Counted from the first letter of the stretch, positions 16,736 through 25,495 are shown. The stretch: DNA of 64,000 bases from Methanospirillum stamsii (GCF_046244385.1 NZ_CP176366.1:3803518-3867517); one strand, 5' to 3'. Notes: a model not told the origin generated them from the letters alone. Translations and numbers: made by a program.

Positions 16736-18286
16736 TTATGATACTATCTTCGCTCCCTGGTTTCTTCCCTTGGTAAGGATAGTTTTCCCGCCGGAATAAT
16801 CATTCATGACCTCTTCTGCCGCAGAAATCACAGATGATGACCCGGTATCACAGACCCCGTATACCACCGGACCAAAAGAACTCATCCCTACACCAGATGC
16901 ACCGGCATCTCTCATGCTTTCCATCAGAGTTCTGATAACCGGAGGCTGGATATCAAGTTCGCACTTTTTAAACCCATATTCCTGGAATTCATTTATAGCA
17001 GTTCCGAACTGATCCAAATCATGCTCGATTATTCCGGGAATGAGTTTCATGAGAAGAATATGAGACAATACCTGCACATCATGAACCGGAACCGGACAAC
17101 ACTTCTGGAAAATGTTTACTTCATCAGTCCCGTGAATTTCATGGAGTCCATCAGGAACGGCAAGAACAAAATTCCATTCTTTTGGGATATCATACCTGCT
17201 TATCAGCGGTGCAAAACCTGCACCACCAGATACAGAAGAAGGAGCAAACGAACTCTTGGATTTCCCCGGACCAAACCGGTGTCCGGCATCAACAATAAGT
17301 CCCCCCTGGAAAAAAGCCTTCGTTCCGATTCCGGAAGTCCCTCCCCTGCCAGTTAAACCAATGAGGTAACTATCAGAATAAGATTCACCCTGAAATCCGG
17401 AGATACCTGCAGCTAAACCCAGTGCAAGCTGGGTTCCACTACCAAGCCCGCAATGGAATGGAATTGCCTGATCAATGTGGATGTGAAGAGGTGGAATATC
17501 AAGCCCGTTGGCTCTTAACCGTTCTATGACCGACTCAGCATTCTGACTTACTTTTGCATCTGATGAAGTAACAGAGAATGCATCTGCTTCAGAAATACGT
17601 ATCTCAAATCCTGGGTTGTCTAGCGTAATCCCGGCCCCACCGTCAACTCGTCCGGACTCACCATTCATATCCAAAAGCCCGATATGAATCCGGGATGGTG
17701 TCTGAATCCGGATGGTTTTTCGTTCTGAAAACAGGTTTTCCGGAATTATCTCGTTAATCAGAAATATCGGCCGGTTGTTATGAATAATCCGGTATGACTT
17801 GCTTATTGAAGAAGAAACACGGGAAATCCCGGGTTTTCCCGCACCCGGCTGCTGCGATGGGAGTCGCTCCAGAGATATAATCTCCCTTCTGGATTCCATC
17901 ATTTCATCCCGCATAATATACCCAATCGGTTCATCTTCGTTCATCAGACGGACCAGTGCATTTTCCGGAAGATGTGAGATTGGTGCGTAAGAAATTGCAT
18001 GAATCAGGGTATTCAGGTTATTTTTATTATAGAGATCCACTTCACGATAATTTACCGGTTCATCCGGAGAAATATCCAACCTTGCAGCAATATCCGGAGA
18101 AGCCGGGATAATTTTCTGGCAGATTGTCCTCACCCCGACCGGAGCATTTGAGAACACCTCCAAAAGCCTGGTCACAGAACCATCGGTAATCAGGAGGGCC
18201 CGCTCGATATTTGACAGGGGTCCGGTCTCTTTTTCTATGATATTTATAAGATCAAGGACAGTACTTTCCATGAAATGATCTCCCAC
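16736..18286 (-). CDS. Fusion: chorismate lyase-like (DUF98) domain and beta-RFAP synthase
   Basis: 516 residues joining two early steps of methanopterin synthesis. Residues about 1-180 look like the DUF98/UTRA chorismate-pyruvate lyase fold (ALLITDGSVTRLLEVF, VNYREVDLY, ALVRLMNEDEPIGYI), the kind thought to make 4-hydroxybenzoate from chorismate in methanogens. Residues about 190-516 are a GHMP-type beta-ribofuranosylaminobenzene 5'-phosphate synthase (MptG): IRIQTPSRIHIGLLDMNG, PFHCGLGSGTQLALG, RGGTSGIGTKAFFQGG. That enzyme condenses the hydroxy/aminobenzoate with phosphoribosyl pyrophosphate. The fusion would couple production of the aromatic acid to its use. ATG at 18286 is the first start; Met6 is possible. 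Confidence 0.88.
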   Translation of the reverse strand: MGDHFMESTVLDLINIIEKETGPLSNIERALLITDGSVTRLLEVFSNAPVGVRTICQKIIPASPDIAARLDISPDEPVNYREVDLYNKNNLNTLIHAISYAPISHLPENALVRLMNEDEPIGYIMRDEMMESRREIISLERLPSQQPGAGKPGISRVSSSISKSYRIIHNNRPIFLINEIIPENLFSERKTIRIQTPSRIHIGLLDMNGESGRVDGGAGITLDNPGFEIRISEADAFSVTSSDAKVSQNAESVIERLRANGLDIPPLHIHIDQAIPFHCGLGSGTQLALGLAAGISGFQGESYSDSYLIGLTGRGGTSGIGTKAFFQGGLIVDAGHRFGPGKSKSSFAPSSVSGGAGFAPLISRYDIPKEWNFVLAVPDGLHEIHGTDEVNIFQKCCPVPVHDVQVLSHILLMKLIPGIIEHDLDQFGTAINEFQEYGFKKCELDIQPPVIRTLMESMRDAGASGVGMSSFGPVVYGVCDTGSSSVISAAEEVMNDYSGGKTILTKGRNQGAKIVS

Positions 18287-18591
18287 ATAATGAAACCGTT
18301 ACTCATTCTGATATTCATATTTACTTATTGGATGTACAAAACCCCGGTTGCTACAATGTGACTTTATCCATGAAGTTATGTGAGACAAAAATTGTCATTC
18401 TCTCCTCATTTAAAGAGAAACATGCACAGATAATAAACAACGGGGAAACCGACTGACAAAAAAATCTGGACAGCCCTGCAAACGATTTTAGAATAATCGA
18501 AATAAACCAAGATTATTCCTGGAAACTCCATGCACTTCAGGATATAAGCCTGTCTTTCTGGATTATTACAGAAAAACACAAAAAAATAAAA

Positions 18592-18602
18592 AAGGAGGAT
18601 AA
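18592..18602 (-). promoter_or_regulatory. Anti-Shine-Dalgarno element in the 3' UTR of secreted paralogue A
   Basis: On the minus strand TTATCCTCCTT lies about 27 bases after the stop codon of the 18629-19255 gene. It is the exact complement of that gene's own ribosome site, AAGGAGGATAA (19258-19268). T-rich sequence follows, as at an archaeal transcript end. Paralogue B has the same arrangement. Long-range pairing could hide the ribosome site (inference). Confidence 0.5.
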
Positions 18603-18628
18603 CTAGTTGTTCGTAAGGCTATTCCGGG

Positions 18629-19255
18629 TTACTGGACTCTCTCACCGGTAAAGTCAAGAGTTCCGGTAACACCTGCTGCGGAGATTATTTTTGTGCCTTC
18701 GAATTGATCGCCGTTATATTGAGCGTTAACAGTCATGGAGATTGGATAGGTCTGGCCGGCATATTTAACTGAGGCATCGTTTGATCTCAGGGTAAGATCT
18801 CCATTCGGTGTGACCTGACCGGAGACGGTGCCTTTTACTTTTATTGTCCATCCCTGCTCGATGAATTTATAGGCTACGGTTCCTGATACGGAGTTATCTG
18901 GTGATACGGTATAATCGATATCTGCACCTCCTTCAAATAATGACCCATCAACACCGGTGGTCTTCTTCATGGTCTTATCCTGAAAAGTCCCTGCAATTTC
19001 TACCGGGGAGAAGGACTGCCCAAATTCGGTCACCGGAGAAGTCTCATGTTCACTGACAAGGTTTACATGAAGATTTCCATCTGAACCTAACGTACCGACA
19101 CCTTGTGGAATTTCAATCGGAAGTGAGGTCGGAAGTCCGGTGTTTGCAGTTCCTGCAGGAGTGTTAAAGGGTGTTTCGGCTGATACAGGTAACAGAACAT
19201 ATGTCAGCAGAAACATTCCAAACAGGAAAGCACCGATGTTGAATGTTGTGGTCAT
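18629..19255 (-). CDS. Secreted beta-rich protein, paralogue A
   Basis: 208 residues from ATG at 19255, chosen because AAGGAGGAT sits right before it; the frame extends to 19321 but that part lies over the leader hairpin. Residues 1-30 are a signal peptide (FNIGAFLFGMFLLTYVLLPV, then SAE). The mature protein alternates strands and Gly/Thr turns (KTTGVDGSLFEGGADIDYTV, KFIEQGWTIKVKGTVSGQV). There is no terminal anchor and no Cys, so it is probably released or bound to the cell surface. I recognise no family. The gene at 24815-25438 is a close paralogue over its whole length. Confidence 0.85.
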   Translation of the reverse strand: MTTTFNIGAFLFGMFLLTYVLLPVSAETPFNTPAGTANTGLPTSLPIEIPQGVGTLGSDGNLHVNLVSEHETSPVTEFGQSFSPVEIAGTFQDKTMKKTTGVDGSLFEGGADIDYTVSPDNSVSGTVAYKFIEQGWTIKVKGTVSGQVTPNGDLTLRSNDASVKYAGQTYPISMTVNAQYNGDQFEGTKIISAAGVTGTLDFTGERVQ

Positions 19256-19273
19256 GATTATCCTCCTTAAAGG

Positions 19274-19315
19274 TTGGAGGGCATGAGTTCCAGACTCATG
19301 CTCTCTACCCTCCAA
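19274..19315 (-). promoter_or_regulatory. Leader hairpin of secreted paralogue A
   Basis: Outer arms TTGGAGGG (19274-19281) and CCCTCCAA (19308-19315) and inner arms CATGAGT (19282-19288) and ACTCATG (19294-19300) form one long stem with a five-base loop and a bulge on one side. It lies between the TATA element and the ribosome site, so the mRNA would begin with it. The inner stem is conserved in paralogue B. Confidence 0.65.
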
Positions 19316-19354
19316 TTGCAAAAATACGAATATATATCAAACCAATGTGGTGCA
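19312..19354 (-). promoter_or_regulatory. Conserved promoter block of secreted paralogue A
   Basis: A 43-base block (CCAATTG... to ...GGTGCA on the plus strand) with a TATA element (TATATAT) is repeated, with a few substitutions, before paralogue B at 25496-25538. The TATA lies about 20-25 bases from the hairpin, fitting transcription starting at the hairpin's foot. Confidence 0.6.
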
Positions 19355-19655
19355 CGTTGAAAATTTTCAAAAATTTGTTTATAAATAAACGGGAAAGATA
19401 GCAGATGGTGCAATGCAACCGATGGTTTTTTATATCTTAAGAAATTTGAACCAAGAATATCTCTTATTTTTTGAATATCACTAAAAAACAGAGAAATTGG
19501 AGTGACATGCTACCACATATCAAGGTTTATATGAGCTCGAAAAAAACGTCTAAAGACATTGAGAAATTGCAGACATCCGGTACTGGTCACTATATCGAAT
19601 AACCGGATCAACAGATTGCAATTTCCTCTATTCCTGAAGCGGACGGTAGATTGGA

Positions 19656-21224
19656 TTGGACACGAATGTACTTTTTATTCTCGCAATTATCCCCATATTG
19701 GTAATCTTTGTAGGCCTTGTTTTTCTGCGGCTGTCAGGAACACTCATGAGCATCATCGGCTGGATTGTGACCGGAATCATCGCAATACTCTTCTTCAATA
19801 CCACACCTGAAATCGTAGCCTATGCATCATTAAATGGCATACTTGCCTCTTTCGGGATATCCCTGATGGTACTCTTCACCATCCTCCAGGTGACCATGAT
19901 GGACCTGACCGGAGCAATTCGTGCAATTTCCATCTATATCAAAGCTATTGCTGCAGAGCGATATGAACAGATTATGATCCTTAATGTGGGATTTGGATCA
20001 TTTCTTGTCTCAATCGGGGCAACACCGGTGACGATGCTCCCTCCAATCATGCTGGCCTTAGGATTTTCACCCCTTGCAGCAGTTGCTCTTCCCTGCCTTG
20101 GGTACGATCCGCTCACCTCTTTTTCCCTGCTTGCAGTCCCGATTACGCTGCCGGCAACTGTATTCAACCTTGATGCAGGCCATCTTGGAAGCAACATCGC
20201 CATTTTTCTCCCGGTCATTTCTACCACCTTCGCTCTCAGTATGCTCTGGATTGCCGACGGAATAGAAGGTGTCAGAAAAGGCCTTTTCCAGGCTGTTGTG
20301 GCAGGACTGACTCTTGGGATATCCTGTATCATTTTTGTTCATATCCTCCCCTCATCTGCAATCGGACTGGTAGGAGTCTTTTCAGGACTTGTTACCATCC
20401 TTGTGCTCTTCCTGCTAAGATTCATCAAAGGAAAACAAATTCTTGCTAAACTGGATGAGAATGAGATAAAAAATGCGGGAATGCCACTCTGGAAGGCAGT
20501 CTTTCCGTGGTTACTTCTTGTTACCTTCTGTATTATCATCAGCATCCCGGCTATCCAGTCAGGCCTCTATGAATTCATCGGTCCCCTCCAGAAAATTACG
20601 ATAGTAGCAGATAAATCAGTGGATCTGAAGATCTTAAACCAGGCATACTTCTGGGTGTTTATCAGTACCCTGCTTGCTGCTCCGGTCCTGATTCGGACGA
20701 AAGAAGAGGCAGATAAGATCGTAAAACTCTGGATGAGACGTGCCTGGGCCCCTACCGTTGCTGCAGCTGCTCTTTTTGCTGTTGCATATATCATGGACTG
20801 GTCCGGACAGAGTGTCATCAATAATAGTCTCAGCTTTGTTCCAGGCATGTCAGACCTGAACATGAATGCAGTGATTGGGCTTACCCTGGCCCTGGTATTT
20901 GGTGCTTCGTTCCCTCTCGTAAGTCCGATTATGGGTCTTTTCGGATCGTTTGTGTCCGGAAGTGAAACTTCATCGAATGTTATGTTTTATGGTATTGTGA
21001 AAAAATCAACCGACGTTTTGAACCTGGATTTCATGCAGGTATATGCAGCTCATGCTGTTGCAGGAGGAATAGCTTCAGCGATTGCACCGGCGAAAATTAT
21101 CAATGCTGCGGCAGTAATTGACAGCCTTGGGATTGAAGGAGAGGTTATTAAAAAATGTGCCCCGGTCGCTGTCATTCTGACCATAATCACCGGACTCATG
21201 CTGACCGCTTTTATCTATCTCTAG
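19656..21224 (+). CDS. L-lactate permease family (LctP-like) transporter
   Basis: 522 residues with TTG start (19656), about 12-14 hydrophobic helices across the whole length. The family pattern is visible in SIGATPVTMLPPIMLALGFS, AVALPCLGYDPLTSFSLLAV and FPLVSPIMGLFGSFVSGSET, and VAGGIASAIAPAKIINAAAV near the C-terminus. Relatives carry lactate or glycolate with protons. Methanogens are not expected to grow on lactate, so here the substrate may be another small hydroxy acid. It stands alone; a shikimate-kinase-like gene follows 106 bases later on the same strand. Confidence 0.85.
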   Translation: MDTNVLFILAIIPILVIFVGLVFLRLSGTLMSIIGWIVTGIIAILFFNTTPEIVAYASLNGILASFGISLMVLFTILQVTMMDLTGAIRAISIYIKAIAAERYEQIMILNVGFGSFLVSIGATPVTMLPPIMLALGFSPLAAVALPCLGYDPLTSFSLLAVPITLPATVFNLDAGHLGSNIAIFLPVISTTFALSMLWIADGIEGVRKGLFQAVVAGLTLGISCIIFVHILPSSAIGLVGVFSGLVTILVLFLLRFIKGKQILAKLDENEIKNAGMPLWKAVFPWLLLVTFCIIISIPAIQSGLYEFIGPLQKITIVADKSVDLKILNQAYFWVFISTLLAAPVLIRTKEEADKIVKLWMRRAWAPTVAAAALFAVAYIMDWSGQSVINNSLSFVPGMSDLNMNAVIGLTLALVFGASFPLVSPIMGLFGSFVSGSETSSNVMFYGIVKKSTDVLNLDFMQVYAAHAVAGGIASAIAPAKIINAAAVIDSLGIEGEVIKKCAPVAVILTIITGLMLTAFIYL

Positions 21225-21330
21225 TCTTCCCCCAATACCTTTTTCCGGACTTTATGGTTTATCCACCAATACTGAAACAGGGAATAATCCTTTACCGTTC
21301 AGATTAATGGTACTAAGAACTAAGAGTCCC

Positions 21331-21846
21331 ATGAAGAATATTGTCCTTATTGGTCTTCCCGGTGCAGGCAAGAGTACCGTAGGAGTAATTCTTGCCAAAA
21401 CCCTGGGAATGAAATTTATTGATACTGATATCGTCATACAGGAACATACCGGAAGACTTCTGCAGGAAATCATCGATACAGATGGACCGGAGTTTTTCCT
21501 GAAAAAAGAGGAAGAATCAATCCTTTCTCTTCATCCATTCAATAGCGTCATTGCGACCGGAGGGAGTGCAGTGTATGGGAGAGAGGCAATGGAACACCTG
21601 AAGTCCCAGGGTATTGTCGTATTTTTAAACATCTCCTATGATGAGATGGTCAAAAGACTGAGCAACATCAAAACCAGGGGTATTGTCAGGATTCCGGGTC
21701 AGACTCTTCATGATCTATTTGACCAGAGAATTCCCCTGTATGAAAAGTATGCTGATATCCGGATTGACTGTTCAGATGAGATGTTTGAGCATGTGGTAGA
21801 AAAAGTCGTGGATATCATCCGGAAACAAGGTCTGGAGAATAGATGA
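21331..21846 (+). CDS. Shikimate kinase-like P-loop kinase
   Basis: 171 residues from ATG at 21331 (an upstream ATG at 21307 is in frame but adds eight residues before the usual start MKNIVLIGLPGAGKST). Walker A is GLPGAGKST, then FIDTDIVIQ matches the DxD of shikimate kinase and IATGGSAV its Gly-rich loop. QRIPLYEKYAD is the usual C-terminal piece. Two substrate-binding positions look changed: the FR after the GxEFF region reads FFLKKEEE, and the RPLL segment is not evident. It may therefore act on something other than shikimate. Archaea usually use a GHMP-type shikimate kinase. Confidence 0.75.
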   Translation: MKNIVLIGLPGAGKSTVGVILAKTLGMKFIDTDIVIQEHTGRLLQEIIDTDGPEFFLKKEEESILSLHPFNSVIATGGSAVYGREAMEHLKSQGIVVFLNISYDEMVKRLSNIKTRGIVRIPGQTLHDLFDQRIPLYEKYADIRIDCSDEMFEHVVEKVVDIIRKQGLENR

Positions 21847-21901
21847 ATCCAATTGTAATCCGGATTATTTAAATAGTAATTCCTTAAATGATAGATTAAA
21901 A

Positions 21902-21928
21902 TCAGGTTTTTGTCCCGGAAAAACCTGA
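21902..21928. terminator. Perfect hairpin between convergent genes
   Basis: TCAGGTTTTT (21902-21911), seven-base loop, AAAAACCTGA (21919-21928): a perfect 10-base-pair stem. It sits in the 104-base gap between two converging genes (ends at 21846 and 21950). The T-run in one arm and A-run in the other suit a terminator working in both directions. Confidence 0.6.
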
Positions 21929-21949
21929 CTTTATGCAATACAACAACAA

Positions 21950-24577
21950 TTATCTTTTTAGCCTGGTTTCTGGTTCTTGACAGGTTTTGTCTCCGTCCTC
22001 AGTTTTCATCTTTTCCTGGCCGTCTGATGAAACACCAATCTTTCCATAGATGGTAATTCCGAAGATAAGAGCAATGACCAGGATAAGGACAGGAATTCCC
22101 ATTCCTGGAGCCATTTCTGATGGAACTGAAGATACTGGTATTTCTTCTGTCACAGCCGCCTCGGTTACGACGGTTACAATATCTGATGTTAATTTTGGCG
22201 TTACAGGGGCAGCAGATTTCTCAGGTTCCGGTTCAGTTGTTCCTTTTTGAGCAGGACTGACAGTTGGTGTTAGTTTTGTCTCTTTCAGACTGACATTTAG
22301 TGTTCCGGTAGAAGAAGCCTGTGAGGAAATGGAATGTGCAATGACCCGGTATGAACCAACAGATATTCGTCCTGCAGGAATTTCAAGTGAAAAGAAATTC
22401 ATTCCATCTGTGTCAGTCTGCACTTTCACAACTCCTGAGAAACCTGCTGTTGTCGAGCGTTCAGTTTTTAAAGTCGGTCCAAACCAGTCATCAGTAACTT
22501 CAACCAGAATCCTGGATCCCTCTTCAATATTTGTGGTCCCAGAGACAATAATCGGTTTATTAACCGTACCATCGAGTGATGCCGGATCAAAGGTTATTAC
22601 CGGGTTTACTATGTTGATTGAATATTCAGCATATACGTCATCGATAAATGGACTGTTCAGGGCCTCGATAAGTGCGGTTGCTGCTGCCGGACCCTGCAAT
22701 GCTCCCGGTCCACCAATCCTGAACTGTGGAGCTCCCGTATATGGTTGTGATCCAAGCACTAATTGCCGGTCATTATCAGGTCTCACACTAAATTCTCCAT
22801 CTCCCATCGGGTGCTGGACAATCACTGTGTATTCTCCCGGATCCATAGATGCAGTAACCGGACCTGACAACTCGTGTATAAAGTCACCACTGTTTTCGGC
22901 TCTTGCAGTATCGTATCTGAAAAAATTTCTGCCAAATATCCAGACAGCAACTCCGGTATCTATGTCTCCTCCAAGTGTTCCGGAAATAAACAGATCATCT
23001 CCTTTTGCAACAGTTTGTGCAGGTTTGGTCAAAGATATAGAAGATCGTCTGAATGATACCGGAATAGTATCATAGGATGTTCCATCAAGGTGATACCTGT
23101 CGGATGGTGAAGATACGGCATAGATAGTATAGGTTCCAAAGTCAATCCCCAGATTTCCGGTATTAAACCGGAGCTCCCAAGTCTCACAATCTCCCGTAGT
23201 TACCATGAAACTGGAAGGATTCCCATTTTCCACCGCCTGTCCGGGATTATCAAGTCTTCCACCTACAGACGGGAGGTTTGGACCTGTCATGAAGAGATAT
23301 GTGTCACATGAAGCGGTGTTTTTTCCGGATAGGAATATATCTTCACCAAGTGCAAAGGTGCTCCGGTCAGTGATTACCGTAACGGTTCCCATGACTATCT
23401 CAACCTGCTTTCGCTCAGTCTTTGGTGAAGATACTCCTTTGGGACCTTCAATCCGTATTGTATATATTCCGTCATCGGTTTCAGATGATGTGAAGAATTG
23501 AACCGTGCGTTTTCCATTCCGGTCAGGGGTCAGTTCTGCATAATATCTGACTCCTCCATACGGTTCAGAAGCAACCAGATCTTTGATGCTGTATGTGCTT
23601 CCTGCCGGTTTATACGACCCGATATTGTATGGGCCAAATGGCTGGTCCTGTTTTACTCCTTCCTGAGCTAATACTATCATAGGTGGCTGGTCACCAGAAT
23701 TACCAGTCCTTCCTCCTGCATCCACCCAGACCAGATAGGGAGAACCAGGTGTACCGGTGATAGTAACTGAGAAAGGATCACTCCTGATTACCTGGTCTGT
23801 GGATAAAGAAAGTCCTATTCTGTCTGCTCCAAGTGTTATCTCTGTTCCTTTGAGTTGGTACCCTTTGTTCATAGACCTGAGGTTTTCCCGGACACGGTTA
23901 AACGAGAAGTAAGGTTCTATGCGGTATAGACCTGCCTGGTACCCTTTACCTCCTGTGTCCCAGCCTCCGATATCCACAGGTGGTGCATAACACAGGTCAC
24001 TGGATGGAATAAAGGCACTTAACGGGTACTCATCTCCGGAAGGCAGTGCAACTGCAGAAAGAGTACCCCCACCGGGAGTGATAACTCGAAGATCAATTGG
24101 GCCATCTTTTCCAGTGAAACCAGGTCTGTGAGTTACTCCTGCCAGGTTGCTCTCGACCTCAATAACAATCTGCGTTCCCCGTGGAACCGTTCCAAAGGAT
24201 CTGTCTGCAAGAGTTTCCTGATCTAATACTTTTAATGATATCCTGGGTTCCCTGACGATAAAGGCAACATTTCCCGGAGTTCCCTGTGCCTGATCCCATT
24301 GGTACCAGGCACCGGTCCGGTCAATATATAATGATGGAATAACACTGAACTGTAATGCATTAACCGATCTGATATCCAGTGGCTGATCCCTTCCGGGTGT
24401 TGCTCCCGGCGGATAATAAGCGATGTGAAAATATGGTGATGGAAGTGCAGCCCTTACATCAAGACCCTCCTCACCAAGAAACACTTCAGCTCCCTGGGAT
24501 ATCACATTCGATACTGCCAGTACAGGTGCAACCAGCATGCAAAATATCAGAACGATAATCAAAACAATTTTGAGCAT
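21950..24577 (-). CDS. Large surface protein with DUF3821-type N-terminus and C-terminal anchor
   Basis: 875 residues. Signal peptide ILIIVLIF-type (residues 1-22) ending LAVSN. It then shows the opening typical of DUF3821 proteins of Methanomicrobiales: VISQGAEVFLGEEGLDVRAA and WYQWDQAQGTPGNVAFIV. The middle holds several repeated Ig-like beta units, each with a pattern of the type TFALGEDIFLSGKNTAS or TVAKGDDLFISGTLGGDIDT. A Thr/Pro/Glu linker follows (about 770-830), then a hydrophobic helix (GMGIPVLILVIALIFGITIY) and a charged tail. It is likely a membrane-anchored cell-envelope protein. Its neighbours are two secreted paralogues, but co-function is unproven. Confidence 0.8.
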   Translation of the reverse strand: MLKIVLIIVLIFCMLVAPVLAVSNVISQGAEVFLGEEGLDVRAALPSPYFHIAYYPPGATPGRDQPLDIRSVNALQFSVIPSLYIDRTGAWYQWDQAQGTPGNVAFIVREPRISLKVLDQETLADRSFGTVPRGTQIVIEVESNLAGVTHRPGFTGKDGPIDLRVITPGGGTLSAVALPSGDEYPLSAFIPSSDLCYAPPVDIGGWDTGGKGYQAGLYRIEPYFSFNRVRENLRSMNKGYQLKGTEITLGADRIGLSLSTDQVIRSDPFSVTITGTPGSPYLVWVDAGGRTGNSGDQPPMIVLAQEGVKQDQPFGPYNIGSYKPAGSTYSIKDLVASEPYGGVRYYAELTPDRNGKRTVQFFTSSETDDGIYTIRIEGPKGVSSPKTERKQVEIVMGTVTVITDRSTFALGEDIFLSGKNTASCDTYLFMTGPNLPSVGGRLDNPGQAVENGNPSSFMVTTGDCETWELRFNTGNLGIDFGTYTIYAVSSPSDRYHLDGTSYDTIPVSFRRSSISLTKPAQTVAKGDDLFISGTLGGDIDTGVAVWIFGRNFFRYDTARAENSGDFIHELSGPVTASMDPGEYTVIVQHPMGDGEFSVRPDNDRQLVLGSQPYTGAPQFRIGGPGALQGPAAATALIEALNSPFIDDVYAEYSINIVNPVITFDPASLDGTVNKPIIVSGTTNIEEGSRILVEVTDDWFGPTLKTERSTTAGFSGVVKVQTDTDGMNFFSLEIPAGRISVGSYRVIAHSISSQASSTGTLNVSLKETKLTPTVSPAQKGTTEPEPEKSAAPVTPKLTSDIVTVVTEAAVTEEIPVSSVPSEMAPGMGIPVLILVIALIFGITIYGKIGVSSDGQEKMKTEDGDKTCQEPETRLKR

Positions 24578-24753
24578 AAACTTTCCCTTTATCCTTCGGC
24601 TTCAATAAGGTTGTGATCATTTTTACAGAAGAATTAGAAAACAGACAATATGCTCTTTATTTAAAAATTGGGAGATATTAAAAGACATTTTTATGTTTTT
24701 AATTATTAATATGTAAAATTTTCTTAAACCACTATATTACAATCTGGAAAAAA

Positions 24754-24769
24754 CCGGGATTTTCCCCGG
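24754..24769 (-). terminator. Short GC hairpin downstream of secreted paralogue B
   Basis: CCGGG at 24754 and CCCGG ending at 24769 form a five-base GC stem. In the minus-strand transcript it is followed by TTTTTT, right after the anti-Shine-Dalgarno element. It looks like a transcript end. Confidence 0.45.
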
Positions 24770-24775
24770 AAAAAG

Positions 24776-24790
24776 AGGAGGATAATTATG
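24776..24790 (-). promoter_or_regulatory. Anti-Shine-Dalgarno element in the 3' UTR of secreted paralogue B
   Basis: On the minus strand CATAATTATCCTCCT, about 25 bases after the stop codon, is complementary (14 of 15 positions) to the gene's own start region AGGAGGATAATCATG (25436-25450). This repeats the arrangement of paralogue A at nearly the same distance from the stop. Confidence 0.5.
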
Positions 24791-24814
24791 TTATTCTACG
24801 GACTATACGAGGGT

Positions 24815-25438
24815 TTACTGGACTCTCTCACCGGTGAAATCAAGAGTTCCGGTAACGCCTGCTGCCGAGATTACTTTTGTTCCTTCGAATTCGTTTCCAT
24901 TATATTGAGCGTTTACGGTCATGGAAATTGGATACGTTTGTCCGGCATATTTTACCGATGCATCGTTTGAGGACAGGGTTAGGCCCCCGTTATCATTGAC
25001 CTGACCGGAGACGGTGCCTTTTACTTTTATTGTCCAACCCTGCTCTATGAATTTGTAGGCTACTTTTCCGGATACTGAATTATCTGGTGCTACAGTATAA
25101 TCGATATCTGCACCTCCTTCAAAGAGAGACCCATCAACACCGGTAGTCTTTTTCATGGTCTTGTCCTGATAGGCTCCTGCAATCTGGACCGGAGAGAATG
25201 ACTGTCCCCCGGTCAACGCGGAAGTCTCATGTTCACTGACGAGGTTTACATGGAGATTCCCATCCGAACCAACGGTGCCGATACCTTGTGGAATTTCAAT
25301 CGGGAGTGTGGTTGGAAGTCCGGTGTTTGCATTTCCTACAGGGGTGCCGAATGGAGTTCCGGCTGATACAGGCAATATAGCCAGTGTCAGCAGCAACAAT
25401 CCAAACAGGAAAGCACCGATGTTGATGATTTTGGTCAT
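24815..25438 (-). CDS. Secreted beta-rich protein, paralogue B
   Basis: 207 residues from ATG at 25438, preceded by AGGAGGATAATC; the upstream extension to 25483 lies over the leader hairpin. Signal peptide INIGAFLFGLLLLTLAILPV followed by SAG. The mature sequence follows paralogue A almost residue for residue (DKTMKKTTGVDGSLFEGGAD, EQGWTIKVKGTVSGQV, ISAAGVTGTLDFTGERVQ), with small differences near SALTGGQSFSPVQIAGAY. It has no anchor and no Cys. Function unknown; high similarity implies a fairly recent duplication or continuing gene conversion. Confidence 0.85.
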   Translation of the reverse strand: MTKIINIGAFLFGLLLLTLAILPVSAGTPFGTPVGNANTGLPTTLPIEIPQGIGTVGSDGNLHVNLVSEHETSALTGGQSFSPVQIAGAYQDKTMKKTTGVDGSLFEGGADIDYTVAPDNSVSGKVAYKFIEQGWTIKVKGTVSGQVNDNGGLTLSSNDASVKYAGQTYPISMTVNAQYNGNEFEGTKVISAAGVTGTLDFTGERVQ

Positions 25439-25465
25439 GATTATCCTCCTGGGGTTTCGGAGGGA

Positions 25466-25484
25466 CATGAGTATTAGACTCATG
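25466..25484 (-). promoter_or_regulatory. Leader hairpin of secreted paralogue B
   Basis: CATGAGT (25466-25472), loop ATTAG, ACTCATG (25478-25484): the same seven-base stem as in paralogue A with a different loop, in the same place relative to TATA and ribosome site. The outer stem is less perfect here. Confidence 0.6.
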
Positions 25485-25495
25485 CTCTCTACTTC

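Noticed and set aside
24776..24970. AGGAGGATAATTATG followed by a 60-codon frame on the plus strand
   Set aside because: The ribosome-site-like stretch is the complement of the anti-Shine-Dalgarno element of paralogue B, and the frame runs antisense through that gene. Paralogue A has no ATG at the same place.
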